From positions 92,337 through 156,336 of the forward strand of contig CAJJDN010000042.1 in NCBI GenBank assembly GCA_905182985.1: 64,000 nucleotides of DNA, in the 5' to 3' direction. Positions 27,201 to 39,953 of this stretch are shown here, piece by piece. The position numbers were made by a program, and so were the translations under genes. The notes under the pieces were generated by a model that worked only from the letters and a program-made list of their open reading frames with translations, was not told the DNA's origin and did no database searches. The DNA is from Paramecium sonneborni. Lineage: Eukaryota > Ciliophora > Oligohymenophorea > Peniculida > Parameciidae. Numbering within the stretch: the stretch's first letter is position 1; each line of letters opens with the position of its first letter.

Positions 27201-30200
27201 TTCTTTTATTCTTTTGTATCTTTACCTTATTGTAATTGATTGTGCTCTTATTGAGGTGCTTAATCTATTTACTCTAAACCTCCTAATTTTCTTAAATCCT
27301 ATATTTAAGTATCTTTAATTAAATATAATCTTTAAATAAGTTATTCTAATAAATTCTTTAATGGACCTTCACAATTACCACAAAGAAGTGAGCCAATCAT
27401 TTCTCTAAGCAAATGAGTTTAAGAAAGTATTAATTCATTGAAGATCTATTCTAATTATTATGGATCAATTATGTATAAATCAGATAATTGAATTTTATCC
27501 AAAAGCATTTTTTTGAAAATTGATTATTTTATGATATTGTCTATATGTAAATTAAAAGCTTCAATAAAACTAGGTAGAATTTTCTTGACAACCTCTTATT
27601 CTTTATTATTATTTAATGGTAGTTTTTAAACATTATCTATATGTTTCATCATATCAATTAAATCTAAATAAAAAGATTTGTTTTAATAACAAATAAATGT
27701 GAATTATATTGGTTAATTCTGTTATTCTAAATTTTAAAATAGATTTAAAAAAAACTTGAAAGACTTAAGAATGTCTTACATGTAAGTAACATGTGAAATC
27801 AATTTTAATCCTTAAGATTCTTTAATTTGTTAGTATTTTTCTCTAAAATTGAGAAAGAATAATTATGTTATTTCTCCATATTTTTTTATAATAAATTACT
27901 TTTATTCTACAGTAGCTTATAATTATAATTTATTTATTAAATCTACACATGATTCTTAGAGAGGTATTTAATTATCTTTACTAATTCTTCTTCTCATTTG
28001 AGAATCTTCATCATAACTATTTTAAAATCTTTATATCTAAGATTTGGCTGCCATATTCATCATAATAGATTCATGAAATCCAGCATGTTGGGAAGACAAG
28101 AAGTAAATTTGCAATAGTTAAGCAATCAATAAATGAATATCTTAATTTTATACCCCTCCTTAACTAACACAAATCTTTATTAAATAATGTATTAAATGGA
28201 AACGACTTAAAATATAAAATCCTCTATAAGTTTATGGTGAAATGTGTTTAATAATCTTTCTAAAGAAATATTTATAACTCATATGTACTGATAAAGCATC
28301 ATAATCAACTAACTTACTTATATCAATTATTTTCTAATCCCCAATAATCATATAATTCTACGATATTAGATCTAATTCTTTCCATAAAGAAGTAAATGGA
28401 TTAAGTTTACCTTTTTTACATAAGATTCCAACATAATGTTCCACATATTTGTCCTTATTCTTGCTTCCTATTAAAATTGGACTCATTATTATTTTCTCCA
28501 AAGCATCAACAAACTTTTAATTCTTTAACAATGAATTAAACAACATATCTTTTTATCTTTAAGCTTCTTCCAATTGTAGTTCTTCATATCCTTAAAATTA
28601 ACGATACAATGATGATTTCTTTTCAGGTTGTAATTACATAAATAATTACAACAAAGCTTAAAGACTTTTTGAATATCCATAAAATGATTGCAATTTATCT
28701 TGATTGCTAACTATTTCTTCAATTTTATCTTTGCTTAAATCAACCAATTATGAAATTGATACAAAAGTGTTTTCTATTACTTTTTCTATTTGCTTTTTAG
28801 CTTATAGACTTTAACTATACAACATAATGATCTTTTTAGCAAAATCTTCACTTACTGAAGGATCATGAAGAAGTTCAATTGAGGGTAAATAACATTTTGT
28901 AAATATCTACTTTATAAGATTCTCTTATCTTTATTAATCTTTGTCATTACTTGATGATAAGGCCAATGATATCGCTTATTCATTCGTACTTATAGCAATC
29001 AATAAATTTATTATTGTTACAATTAAATGTGATCCTCTTGAACATATTTTCAACAGTTCCATAATTCTTTCAATGAGAAATTATAAATTTTAATTTTCAT
29101 AAAATTCTCTCACTCTTCCTGGGTTCTCTCCCATATTTATTGCTAACAAAGTAATTAAATATATGTATAATTATTCGTTAAGCTAAGAATTATGTAAGTT
29201 ATTTTCTAATATCTTGTTTGACCAAATTTCAGATAGTAATTTGTGATATCTTTCAGGTACAGGCATCATGAATTCAGATTAAGCATTTTAAATCTAAACT
29301 TAATCAAATTCTTATTTATAATAAGTAACTAATTGATTTAATAATTGAAACCCTCTAATTTAGAGTAAGAGTTATTAAGTTTTGGAACAATATTTTAGAA
29401 TTTCAAGCAATCCTTAAACGATTTGTGTTTCTAATGTATAATCTAATTATTAGTTCTGACTATTTCCTGGTAGTTCAATAATAAGATTTACTGAATAAGT
29501 CAATAAAGGATTTAAAATGTGAAAAGGTAGTTGACTTTATCCATCATCCAAAAATGATTTCCTAATGATTTAAATAATAATGTTATTCCACTATTAATAA
29601 TTAGGTTATTTCTTAAAGACTTATGTAAATTAGGGATCTAATAATTGTTGAAAAAATATTTATTAAAATTTTGGGCTTAATGACAATTTATTTTCATAGG
29701 AGCTGCCTTCAGCAATTTGAAATTCTTATTTCCATTCCATTAAGAAGTCTTGTATTCCTTAGAGTTCAAACAACTATAACTTTTCTAAAAAGTTATTATG
29801 TTCAAAGAGTTGGATTTATTTGGATTTAATAAATTAAAGGCTTTGTACTAAAACGTCATTTAATGATTAATCTTTATTAATAGCTATCATTCGTATTAAT
29901 AGAAATAGAAAATCTTTTTAATCTATTAATCTATTAGTTATATCTAACATATGTTTATGATTGATAATTTGAATTTCTTGAAAGACACATCTGAAATGGA
30001 ATATATAATTGTTCATAAACAATTTTTAAATTAATAGTTCTGTCCCTGAATAATGACATAATAATCTTATGAAGACTTAATCAAAAAGTATACTATCTTT
30101 ATCTAATATATTGTCTTCAAAAATTTGAAGGGTTTGTTTATAAGGATTTTTAGTGGAATCAAATTAGATTTCAAGAGAATGAGGAGGATTTTTTAAGATT

Positions 30201-30927
30201 TTACGAAAATTGCTCATATCTAAAAATCTTTAATAATTGATCATATCATCAGAAGGAAGAATAAACTTTAACATACAATGATCCAATTAAAATTAGAATA
30301 ATTCTTATTGTTCTAAATTATTTAAATTGTATATGCTCTTTTATAAGAATGCATTAATATACATAAATCTTAAGAATACTCTTTCAAAGAGGTCAACTGG
30401 AGAATTAATTATATATTATACTTTTAAATTTGCTAGCTTTTGATGCACCAATAGATTCAATAAGGAATTAAATACATTATACAATTTTTTAAGTATTTGA
30501 CAAATTGTAATCTGGATTGTGAAATATTAAAGTTAATAGATGCTCATGACTGAATATCATGTCAACTTTCGATATAATTTAAATGAATACCTATTTTAGG
30601 ATTGCTACAAGTCACAATTAAATCACAACACTATAAACATAAATTCCAAATTTAAATTGAATCACATTCTCCAAGTAATTAAATACAAGGATTTTAATTT
30701 TATTCTTTAAACAAAGCCACTCCTGCTTCTAGAATCTTATCAATGGTTTCACTGATAATACATATGTATTTAGGATCTTGTAATTATTTACATTATGCAA
30801 AGTCTGAAATTCTTTCTATTAAGGGTTTATTTGTAGTTTCTATCCAACTGAAGTCTTCTAAATCAATTTGTTTAAGTCTTTTGAATCTTTTAGCTATGCT
30901 TTCGTAAAATGCTTAGGGTATTCTCAT
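18445..30927 (-). CDS. Giant HECT E3 ubiquitin ligase, HUWE1/TOM1/UPL1 class
   Basis: About 3,700 residues once the artefactual duplication is removed. The C-terminal HECT domain is unmistakable: EGGIRKEWMTNLVKDIL, RLLGRIVAKSIYDGLLLPVY and NEGYYDTFIKFM in the N-lobe; the C-lobe reads STGSPLVPFGGFKNLRGPNG then KAHACFNRIDLPEYNSKE, ending in FDLS. The catalytic Cys of HACF accepts ubiquitin from an E2. Its codon is split by the 27-nt intron 18548-18574. A UBA domain (EEMGFNPKLAKKAIQRAEVP) is read antisense at 25898-26012. The start MRIPQAFYESIAKRFKRLKQ at 30927 opens a helical N-terminal arm like the DUF908/DUF913 region of this class. A TAA/TAG-coded polyQ tract lies at about 21179-21320. I did not model every intron. 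Confidence 0.85.
21179..21320 (-). repeat. PolyQ/E tract in the HECT ligase encoded by TAA/TAG repeats
   Basis: The plus-strand TTA-rich trinucleotide run reads on the coding strand as mostly TAA and TAG with a few CAA and GAA codons, in frame with the following ELDENEFNQQLSKRERK of the ligase. This gives an uninterrupted Gln-rich linker with scattered Glu. A reader using the standard code sees poly-Asn in another frame; that is a shadow. Confidence 0.75.
25499..26657. repeat. 1159-bp direct duplication, copy 1 (assembly junction B)
   Basis: Identical to 26659-27817 where compared along its length, with one N at 26658 between them. It lies inside the HECT ligase gene and includes the UBA-coding segment. 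Confidence 0.95.
26659..27817. repeat. 1159-bp direct duplication, copy 2 (assembly junction B)
   Basis: Second copy of 25499-26657, continuing into the rest of the HECT ligase gene (its 5' part). Unit plus N is 1160 nt, not a multiple of three, so it breaks the coding frame. Confidence 0.95.
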
Positions 30928-31157
30928 CTTTAATTTAATTAATGAATATATTTTTCTATTATTAATAAGGTTATTTTTTTCAGTATACATAATTTGATAT
31001 AAAAAATTAAACAATAGTGAATAAGAGGAATTGATTTTGTAATTTAGATGGATTTTTTTTTAACATAATTGTGAGTTAAAAGAAAACGATTTAAAAAAAT
31101 AATAGAAAAAAGATTTCAATTATGATTTAATTGAATATATGTGTGTGTTTAATGAAA

Positions 31158-32365
31158 TCATATATCTTATTCGATTAGTTCATCATTAGTTCCTTCTTCT
31201 TATTATTCTTTTTTAAAGCAATTATCTTATTCTATCTATTAAATAATTTAATTAATATTTTCGATAGCCTATTCATATTTAAGAAGTATTAATGGTTAGT
31301 TATAATTGTTTTTAAGTGTAGTGCTAATTTCTATTTTGAAATCATACAATTCTTTAAGCACTGATAATAATATATAAATAAAATTTACTTAGATTACTAT
31401 GATTCCCTTCATCTTCGAATTCAAGAAGAGGATTAGGTTATGATTATTATGAAATATCTAGTAAGGATGGTATTCTAGATTCAGTTGTAGATTCAGTAGA
31501 ACCTGTTTTGAGATTTTAGAAGTCTTCCCTCATTTAAATTTCATCCAAATTTTCATCGAATTTAATTCCTCCATTTAAAATGGTCACATTATTTTTGAGA
31601 AACCAAAGCTACTTGATTTATAATTCATAAATAAATGTTAAACTTTTATTATTTAAGAATTATTTAGAATAGTAATTATAGCACATAAGATTCGAAAGAT
31701 CGAAAAGAGGTGTTAGTATTTTAGTTATTAATTATTCTATTGTAAATGCTAAAGGGACAACTTTCGTAATATAAATGAATGATTCATCTTCTGTTTAAAT
31801 AAGAAACTCCATTTATATCATATCTAATGGAACTTCTAAATTAGGTGATAAATCTTCAATATCTTAATTCGTCATAAATCTAAGGTTTCTAAACATTGTC
31901 CGTACTACATTTGATTCCTATCTACTCATAGTGTATAATGGAATGCAAGGACCTATATTTCACCATATTCTAATTATATACCTCCTTTTGCTTACTCTAT
32001 TAAGATATCCCAAAGAGCTTTACTTACGTATTGAGCTTAATTACACTTATCAACTTTTAGAATTTACTCTAATGAGTTTTATTGTATAATTTATGCCTGT
32101 ATACCAAACTCCCTTTTAAAATTGTTCATTATGTTATTTAATTACACTTGTTCCTCTTAACAAATACTATATTTAATACTATTAAATTATACCAAAGAGA
32201 ATAGTTATCAATTTTACAGAAGTTAGGATTAGAATTACTAATATCCTCATTAAATTATTCATACCTAAACTATAAATATTCTTAATACCATTTCCTACAT
32301 ATAGCATATATTTAACTCCCTGAAAGATCATTTCCTATCGTAAATATTTAATCGATTAAATTCAT
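31158..32365 (-). CDS. Stand-alone DUSP-domain protein (374 aa)
   Basis: Start MNLIDQIFTIGNDLSGSQIY at 32365; introns 32154-32179 (26 nt, GAG acceptor), 31953-31981 and 31361-31388; stop at 31158-31160. IYAICRKWYQEYLQF, CKIDNYSLW, and YVSKALWDILIEQAKGG followed by IPLYTMSR match the DUSP fold of ubiquitin-specific proteases (W-YLxxxWxxxW, PGxIDNS, W..L..WYG....I.R.V). A ubiquitin-like segment (FTIEQLITKILTPLFDLSNL) may follow. The UCH peptidase Cys/His boxes are absent, so it is not itself a deubiquitinase; an adaptor role is inferred. It lies just upstream of the HECT ligase on the same strand, 230 bp away. Confidence 0.65.
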
Positions 32366-32413
32366 TTATTTTTATATTATAACATTTATATTTTGTTCAT
32401 TATTTTTATCTTT

Positions 32414-34620
32414 TCACATCCAATATTTAATAATAAATTGCACATCCCAAAGAAACATAACAAATAAATTAGATTTAATTATATCTAAATAATCAATTGA
32501 AGTTTCCATCTTGTCTAAATTATATTTTTATTCTCTCAAATTATGCTTCATTTAAATATTATTATAAAATTTATTAATATCATAAGATATAATCTCAAAT
32601 TTACTTTTCACTCTGACTTCTCTGGAAAAACTTTACTAAATAATTTCATATCCACCTTTTATCCTTTACTAGATGATATAGTCATTTCTAAATCTCTTGA
32701 AATTGAAGAAATCTACTATTTCTACATTATACTATTTATCTCTTTTTCAATCTCATCTTATCTCATCTACATTTTATTTTTATCCTCAATAATTGATAAT
32801 TCAATCTCCTTTCTACCCTATTACATTCCTCTTGATACAACTAATATCGATTTCCTTTTACTATTAAATTTATTTTTCATTCTCCTCTTCTATTCTTCCT
32901 TATTCTCAAAATATCTCCATTTTTAAAACCACTTAAATCTTATGTACTTTTTGAGTTTTAAACATATCATCAACAAATCCTTTCTCATTTCAATCAAATA
33001 TGCTTTTAGCAGATATTTCATCATTTAAATCAATATGAAATATAAAGGATAAATACTTTCCATATTTTCCTTAGAAACATAAATTCCTATTCCAAGAACA
33101 ATAGATAAACCATATATTTATGTAATAGTACGATCTAATTGATTCAACATATTAAATTCATATGGTTAATATCTTATTGTTAATTATTAATAAACATAAA
33201 TAATGATATAAATTTATATAGCCTTTATGATTATATAAGTTTCATAAAATTGTAAAATTATTATTATTAACTCTTTCTAAATTAATTTAATAATTTCCCA
33301 AAAATATCCTACAATATATTCTTAACAATACTTACCACACTATCTGCATTTTTTATAGATATTATGATTATTATTATAATTGATTCAATACATGTTACAA
33401 TTCTTGTAAGTTATTTCTAAATTATCTATTATCTTCATTTTCATAACACTCATTACAAATATAAAGACAAATTTAACATTTATTATATATTTGTGGTAAA
33501 TAAAAATCTTTATGACATTATTTGCATTATTTAGAATCATTACATTCAATACATTTATTATTCATCAAAATAAAATTAATCTTACATTATAAATATATTT
33601 TTTATCCTAAATGAATGGCTTCAATAACATTTTAATTGTTTTCAATTGAATGGATAAATCTTTCAACACCTATTTAAAGTTATAATTCAATGATTTAATT
33701 TATAATAAAGACATCATTATTAAATTAATCTCTATCAATTTAATAATAAGCTGAATCCAAAATTTTTTCGTTATTGCATATTGGTTTAAGATACCAAGTC
33801 ATAGGACTTATATAACAATTTAAACATTAAAATTGATTCTATTTTCCATAATTTATTAAGGGACTTTACAATCATTAAAAATCTTCTCGTATAAATTTAA
33901 TTCTTATGTTTGTAATGAGTAATCAATTTTGAAAATAAACCCTAAAATGGTTTATAAGATTGATTCATAAAACTCTATGATAAATGTTTGAAAATATATC
34001 TTTTCCATACCCACCAATTATATTATTTAGAACTCCACTTTTTAAAGAAATATTCTCAATTTAATTTTTAATTCCTGCACTTTTGAATAGTAATATTTAT
34101 GATTTTGGATTATATTCTATTAAACTCAAATGGCAAATCCCATCTAATTTTTAATTGTCTATTTTATAGATGTCTATTCAAATTTTGTTTTTTAATTCAA
34201 CAACATATGATAATTCTAAAACATAATAAGGATCCTATCTCCAATATAATGTAAATGAAAATTTTTAATAAATTGTTATATTGTATTCTTTCATGCTGTT
34301 GATGCTCATTTATTTTTAGAGAAATAGTAATCTTCCTTTTTCATTACCTTAATCTTTCTAATCAATAACATGACTTTGATTCATAACCTTATATTCGATA
34401 TATTTTGACCAGAAACCTGAAGAATACAAATAGTCATGCTCATATTCAACTTTTATGGAAACATTTTAAAAAGGATCATTAAAGTTTAATATACTGCTTT
34501 CATTATCATCAAATTAACAAATGAATTCTTGTGTTCTTTATATTCTTAAACAATTATTCAATATATTTACTTCAAAGAGAAACTTAGAAACAATTATCAA
34601 AATTTAAAGTTCATATACAA
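32414..34620 (-). CDS. Cys-rich type I membrane protein with basic coiled-coil tail
   Basis: Stop TGA at 32414-32416; the start codon is not resolved (the readable frame reaches about 34620 without a clean ATG). The ectodomain contains a dense Cys cluster, CIECNDSKQCKQCHKDFYLP then CQICLYICNECYE, resembling the furin-like Cys repeats of ciliate surface proteins. After it come hydrophobic segments (RTITQIYGLSIVLGIGIYV; IYPLYFILIQMM), then a Lys/Arg-rich cytosolic tail (LKKYIRFKWFQKWRYFENKE) with coiled-coil stretches. A 20-nt intron at 32636-32655 is needed in the tail. One in-frame TGA in the N-terminal half implies a further intron I could not place. The stop is 48 bp from the start of the DUSP gene. 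Confidence 0.6.
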
Positions 34621-35310
34621 AAAATAAAGATTTTTTATTTAGAAGTTGTTCTTAATAAAGTTAAGATTATTTTAAATTAACATCTAAAATAATGCTAAGA
34701 AAAAAAATATAATTGAATATTTATATTTGTTATTTATTTATTGCTCTTAAATATAATTTTAATTCTTCTTCTCATTTATTTTTAGAAATTTCATAAATTA
34801 TGCCATATTTTGAATGCAGATTAATTCACATCAAATTTGTTAGTTAGTAATTTTTATTTTTTTAATAAATAATCTTAAAAAAATATCTAAGAATTTTATA
34901 TAGAAATTGATCTTATTGATTTTTTTGAAAAATTCTTTTTTTATAATTATATAATTCTAATTCAATATATAATCGTTAATCTTCATAATTATTCGATGTT
35001 ATAATAAATTCTATCATTAAACATCAAATTTCCTTTAAAATTAATCCATAATATTTTTTTACAATTATAAATCAATTGATATGCTATTAATTTATTAAAT
35101 TAAATATCCATCTAAAAATTCTAATTTTATAATAAAAAATAAAAAAAAGCTGAGATATATTGATGAAAACAATTTTTGTAAATAAATTTGAATTCATAAC
35201 AAATAAGAGGCACTAGAATAAGATTGCTTCATTTTTTATCCTTTTTTATTAGTTTTACATAGTATCAAAGATATTTTATTTGTAAATTCAATAAAAAAAA
35301 TTATTCTAAA
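34621..35310. other. AT-rich intergenic region between divergent genes
   Basis: About 690 bp between the Cys-rich membrane protein (-) and the kinase (+). Short open stretches exist on the minus strand (ATG near 34780, MRRRIKIIFKSN) but end quickly. It probably holds the two promoters and perhaps the unresolved first exon of the minus-strand gene. Confidence 0.4.
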
Positions 35311-37399
35311 ATGAACGAACAAATGGATGTAGATTTCCATTTATTTGAATTTGAAGGAATATTAGGAAAAGGATCATTTGGAATTGTGTTTAAAGCGTTT
35401 AATAAAGTTACAAAATAAACAGTAGCTGTAAAAGTAAGTGATTGAAATACCTAACTTATTGTAGGTAATAAAGAAAAAATAAAAGCAATAATATGGGCAA
35501 CTAGTGTAGGAAGCATAAATTCAATAAGAATTATAGCATCCAAATATTGTTAAATTTTTTGGAGTTTATGAGACTGAAAATAAGATTCTAATAGAAATGG
35601 AGCTGATACCTGGAGGTAAAAATAGTATTAAGATTAGGTTCATTAAGCACAATAAAAAAATGTTCTGAAGAATAAGCCAAATATATAATGTATTCAATTT
35701 TAAATGCATTACAGTATATGCATAATAACAATATTGCACATAGAGACTTAAAACCTGAAAATATCCTAATTACTAATGATCTTCGCTTTGTTAAAGTAAC
35801 TGATTTTGGATTAAGTACAGGATAGTCATCCTTAATGACAAAATAGTGTGGGACTTTAATATATATGGCTCCAGAATAATTAAATAATAGAATATATAAC
35901 AAGGCAATAGATATATGGGCTGCTGGAGTTATTATGTATTAACTTCTTGTTGGTTAACATCCATATTATAAAAAAGGATGTGATATAGCTTAATCTTAAT
36001 TAGCAATGCATGAAAATTGCTAGAGATTTTTGAATGAGTATTAAAAAAATAATTAATCTAGAGTACTTAATTCGGTCTATTTCGAAGATTGACAGAAATT
36101 AATCCTACTAAACGTTATAGCGCTACTTAAGCTATGTTACATCCTTGGTTTAATAATGGAGGCGAAGAGCCTTTGACAATGGAAGAATAATTCTAATAGT
36201 GGAAAAAATCTCAAAAATTTCAAAATATTATCTCACTTTTAATGTTCTTGATAAAGCTGGGATACAAGAAGGAATTACATAATAAAGAACTTTATCATCA
36301 AATCTCAAAGAATCAAAATAATATCAAAAAACAAGATTTGTTAACTAATTATGATTAATTGTTTGCTGATTACTAAAAATCTTTTACAGATGCTTAGAAA
36401 ACTAAATTATCTACAGTTGCTTTTACTCCAAGATTAGAAAACAATGATAATAATGAACCAAATATTTTTCAGTCTTCCTTAATTAAGCCTTTTAAGCTAG
36501 GAGTTTTGAATATTAATTCTTAAAATTAAACACCACAAATCGCTGATGATTTTAATTAAGTATCAATAATTAAGTATTCTCAGCAATCTTGTTAAATTAA
36601 AGATAGTATAGAAAAATAACTTATACGTCCTTAAATTATGATTTAATCTCAACATACAAAATTGATGAATAATCTCACTGAAATAGAAAAAAATATACAA
36701 GATAATGATTCTCAATAATCAAGACTAGAACAATAATGCTTATAATCAACAGCCACCAATAATACAAGTTTAAGTCCTACAAAATCTCCATTAAAAAGAA
36801 AAAGAATTAAAAGATCATAAATTAAATAATTTCCTAATTAAGACATCATGAACTTTAATTTACAATAAATGCCAAACATTACTTAAAAATCACAATAATA
36901 ATAATAATAGTAATAATAATAATAGTAATAATAATAATAATAATAATAATAGTAATAATAATAACAACAACAACGATAATAATAATAGTAAGAGTAATAT
37001 CAATAATAGTAATAATAGTAATAATAATAACAATAATAATAATAATCAATAACAACAACTAATATTATTAGATAATAGTCTCCATCACCAAAAAATAAAT
37101 TTAAAATATAGCTTAAGCCATTAAATAATTAATAATAATCGAATGACTATAAATCTTAACAAAATGGAAACTTAACACTACGTTTAAAGGTCTAAAGACC
37201 TTCAGTTGATAGGGAAATTTATGCTCCCCCGGTGTTAGATTTAAGTAATTTAGCTCTAGAATGTTTGAGCCCAAAATATCGTAAATCTCGAACAAATAGT
37301 TTGCATTATTAAAAACGAGTTTATGCTAATGAGTTTTAACCATCTAGAGTGCTGGGAAGCTGTTACAAATAGCAATAAGATACATTTTATGTGAAATGA
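35311..37399 (+). CDS. Ser/Thr protein kinase (CAMK-like) with polyQ tail (669 aa)
   Basis: [16 protein letters not shown] then the glycine loop [18 protein letters not shown] (catalytic Lys), [26 protein letters not shown] and [13 protein letters not shown]: all catalytic residues are present. Subdomain XI reads [22 protein letters not shown]. Introns: 35434-35464, 35626-35647 and 36038-36063; the third must end in GAG to keep the conserved frame. After the domain the tail is polar, includes [17 protein letters not shown] (a possible nuclear signal or phosphosite cluster), then ~51 codons of polyQ (36893-37045), and ends at TGA 37397-37399. It is convergent with PEPCK, 107 bp away. The substrate is unknown. 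Confidence 0.85.
36893..37045 (+). repeat. PolyQ tract of ~51 codons, almost all TAA/TAG
   Basis: An imperfect TAA/TAG trinucleotide run inside the kinase tail. It reads as Gln at all but about three codons (one Arg, one Glu, one Tyr), with only a handful of CAA codons. The mixture of TAA, TAG and CAA makes the DNA repeat less uniform than the amino-acid repeat. Confidence 0.9.
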
Positions 37400-37506
37400 A
37401 AATTTTTGACATTTTTAAATATTTAGTAATAAAAAAATTACTTAATAAATAATAAATTGAAAATTGTGAATAGAATTCATAAACATACACAATAAAACTG
37501 TTAAAT

Positions 37507-39211
37507 TCAAAATTTAGGGCCTGCATTAATAACTTCTTAAGTAGCCTTATCTTCGTATTTTTTGAAGTTAATCTAGAATTTCTCTGCTAATTCAAGAATT
37601 TATTTATCAAATTCTTCAGGATTTCTAAAATATATTAATATATTACTTCCATGTATTTCTTGGGTTCAAAATTTATGTTGGAATATTTTTGGCTGCTCTA
37701 GGAATAGCAAAATTGAAAATTGGGAAATTTTCAAACTCAGCATCTTTTAATTCGCCATTGTGAATTAAATCAATGATTCCTCTTGTATATTTTAATGACA
37801 TTCTTTGTCCAATTCCATATTTACCACCTGACCAACCAGTGTTGATTAACCAAACTTTTGTATCATATTTTTTGATTTTTTCAGCTAACATATTAGCATA
37901 GAGAGTAGGGTGAAGAGCCAAAAATGCTTCTCCAAAACAAGCTGAAAATGTTGCTTATGGTTCTTTAACACCAACTTCAGTACCAGCAACTTTTGCAGTG
38001 TATCCTGAAATAAAATGATACATAGCTTATTCTGGTGTTAACATGGATACAGGAGGTAAGACACCATATGCATCACATGTTAAAAAGAATATATTCTTTG
38101 GATGACCTCCTTAAGCTGGGAATTTAGTTCCTGGAATGAATTCTAATGGGTAACTTACTCTTGTATTTTCAGTAATAGAAATATTAGTGAAATCGACTTC
38201 TCTTGTTTCTTCTGAATAATATTCAATGTTCTCCAAAACAGCTCCAAATCTAACTGCATTGTATATTTCAGGTTCTTTTTCTTTAGAGAGATCAACACAT
38301 TTGGCATAGCATCCTCCTTCAATGTTAAAGATACCATTGTCTGACCAGGCATGTTCATCATCACCTATTAATCTTCTTTTAGGATCAGCACTTAATGTTG
38401 TTTTACCTGTACCACTTAATCCAAATAATAAAGTAACATCTCCATTTTCACCTTCATTTGCAGAACTATGTAATGTTAGTATTCCTTATTTTGGGAATAA
38501 ATAATGTGTGACTCCAAATACTCCTTTCTTCATTTCACCAGCATATTGTGTTCCTAAGATGACCATTTTACGTTCAGTTAAATTAACAGCAACACATCCT
38601 TCAGATTTTATTCCTTCAATAGGTTTCTAAATAATTTATGGACCAGCATTGAAGATGTAAAAATCAACATCTCCACTGAAATCTTTCTTTAATTCTTCAT
38701 CAGTTGGTCTAATTAGCATATTCTTCATGAACAATGCATGATAAGGTCTACTGCAAAAGACTCTGATTCTTAATCTATAATTAGAATCCCATCCAGCATA
38801 TCCATCTATTATGAACAACTAAATCGTTAAATTACAGATTTACTTTCTCTCTGTTATTTAAATACTCAAGAGCAATCTTTTCAACCTCATTATAGGAATC
38901 TTAGCTCAAACCAATGTTTACATCACCCCACCATACATCTCTTTCTGTAACTTCATCTTTAATGATTCTCTTGTCTTTTGGAACACGACTAAACCATAAA
39001 ATAATATTTCTTACCCGCATTTCTTTCCTGAGTATGCAACCAAAGCACCAGTACTATTTATAGAATCTGGCCTAACTGTAGGATCCTCGCTTTGAGGTTA
39101 AGATAAAGATAGCTCATAGATTAGAGGCACACTTGGGTTTCTAAATACTGTTGCATTGTGAAGTCCCCATTTTGATAACAGTTCTTAAGCTTATACTGTT
39201 TGATTTTCCAT
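37507..39211 (-). CDS. pckA: Phosphoenolpyruvate carboxykinase (ATP)
   Basis: Start [20 protein letters not shown] at 39211; introns 38989-39014, 38819-38843 and 37625-37646; stop at 37507-37509; 543 aa, the usual size of the ATP-dependent enzyme (oxaloacetate + ATP to PEP + CO2 + ADP, gluconeogenesis). The P-loop [20 protein letters not shown] is followed by DDEHAW, with Ala where most homologues have Gly. [46 protein letters not shown] and [14 protein letters not shown] are all diagnostic. [10 protein letters not shown] matches the N-terminus of plant and microbial ATP-type enzymes. No targeting peptide is evident, so it is probably cytosolic. Confidence 0.95.
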
Positions 39212-39953
39212 AATTAATGAATTTTATTTATGACGATTTCATTTCTATAAATAGAACTTAAATATTACGTATTTATACAAGAATTTCTATTCATCTAAAT
39301 TTAATACGTAATTAGATTCTCCAATAATACACTTCCAAAAACATTTTATTTTAATTACGTTTAATAATTTGATGACGAATCATTATGGTAAATAATATTT
39401 GAACAATTCATGTTATTATTCTAATTACTATTTTTTACTATAAATAAGTTCTCTTCTTTAAACCATTCCAAAATATTTTCAATATGGCAAATGAAGATCA
39501 TCACCTTACATTTGCTCATCAAAAACAATATTATTAATCAATAATCTAAATAAAAGTTCAAAATGTTATAGATCCAATACACTTCTATTATATTTGAAAA
39601 ATATTATAATTTTAAGTATATTTAAACTTTTGATCTCTATGAAAGGATAATTCACTACTTTTATTCAAGAAAACATTAACAATTAAGCACAAAAAAATTT
39701 AAAGGACACAATACATACTTATAAATAAATTTTAATTATAAAAATAATCTACATAGATCAAAAGTTGTTTGAATAGTCTAATTCATGCTTAGTATTCTAA
39801 AATTATGAGCTATTACACGAATTAGGAGCTTAATTTATAAAAAATATGAATAAATGAATTTCATTATAGAGCAGAAATAAAATTAAAATAAAATTTCAAA
39901 ATAAAAAAATTATATAAAATTTATATATAATTTATATATTTTATAATTATATT
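39212..39953. other. AT-rich intergenic region between divergent PEPCK and scramblase genes
   Basis: 742 bp. The only frame of note is a 38-codon plus-strand one from ATG 39484 (MANEDHHLTFAHQKQYY), which ends in TGA and has no visible continuation. I treat it as non-coding. The promoters of both flanking genes must lie here. Confidence 0.45.

Noticed and set aside
32543..32926. 127-residue hydrophobic plus-strand frame
   Set aside because: Antisense shadow of the Lys/Arg-rich tail of the Cys-rich membrane protein; TTT/ATT/CTT complements of AAA/AAT/AAG codons look falsely transmembrane.
36900..37050. Non-coding microsatellite
   Set aside because: It is in frame between conserved kinase-tail sequences on both sides and reads as Gln throughout.
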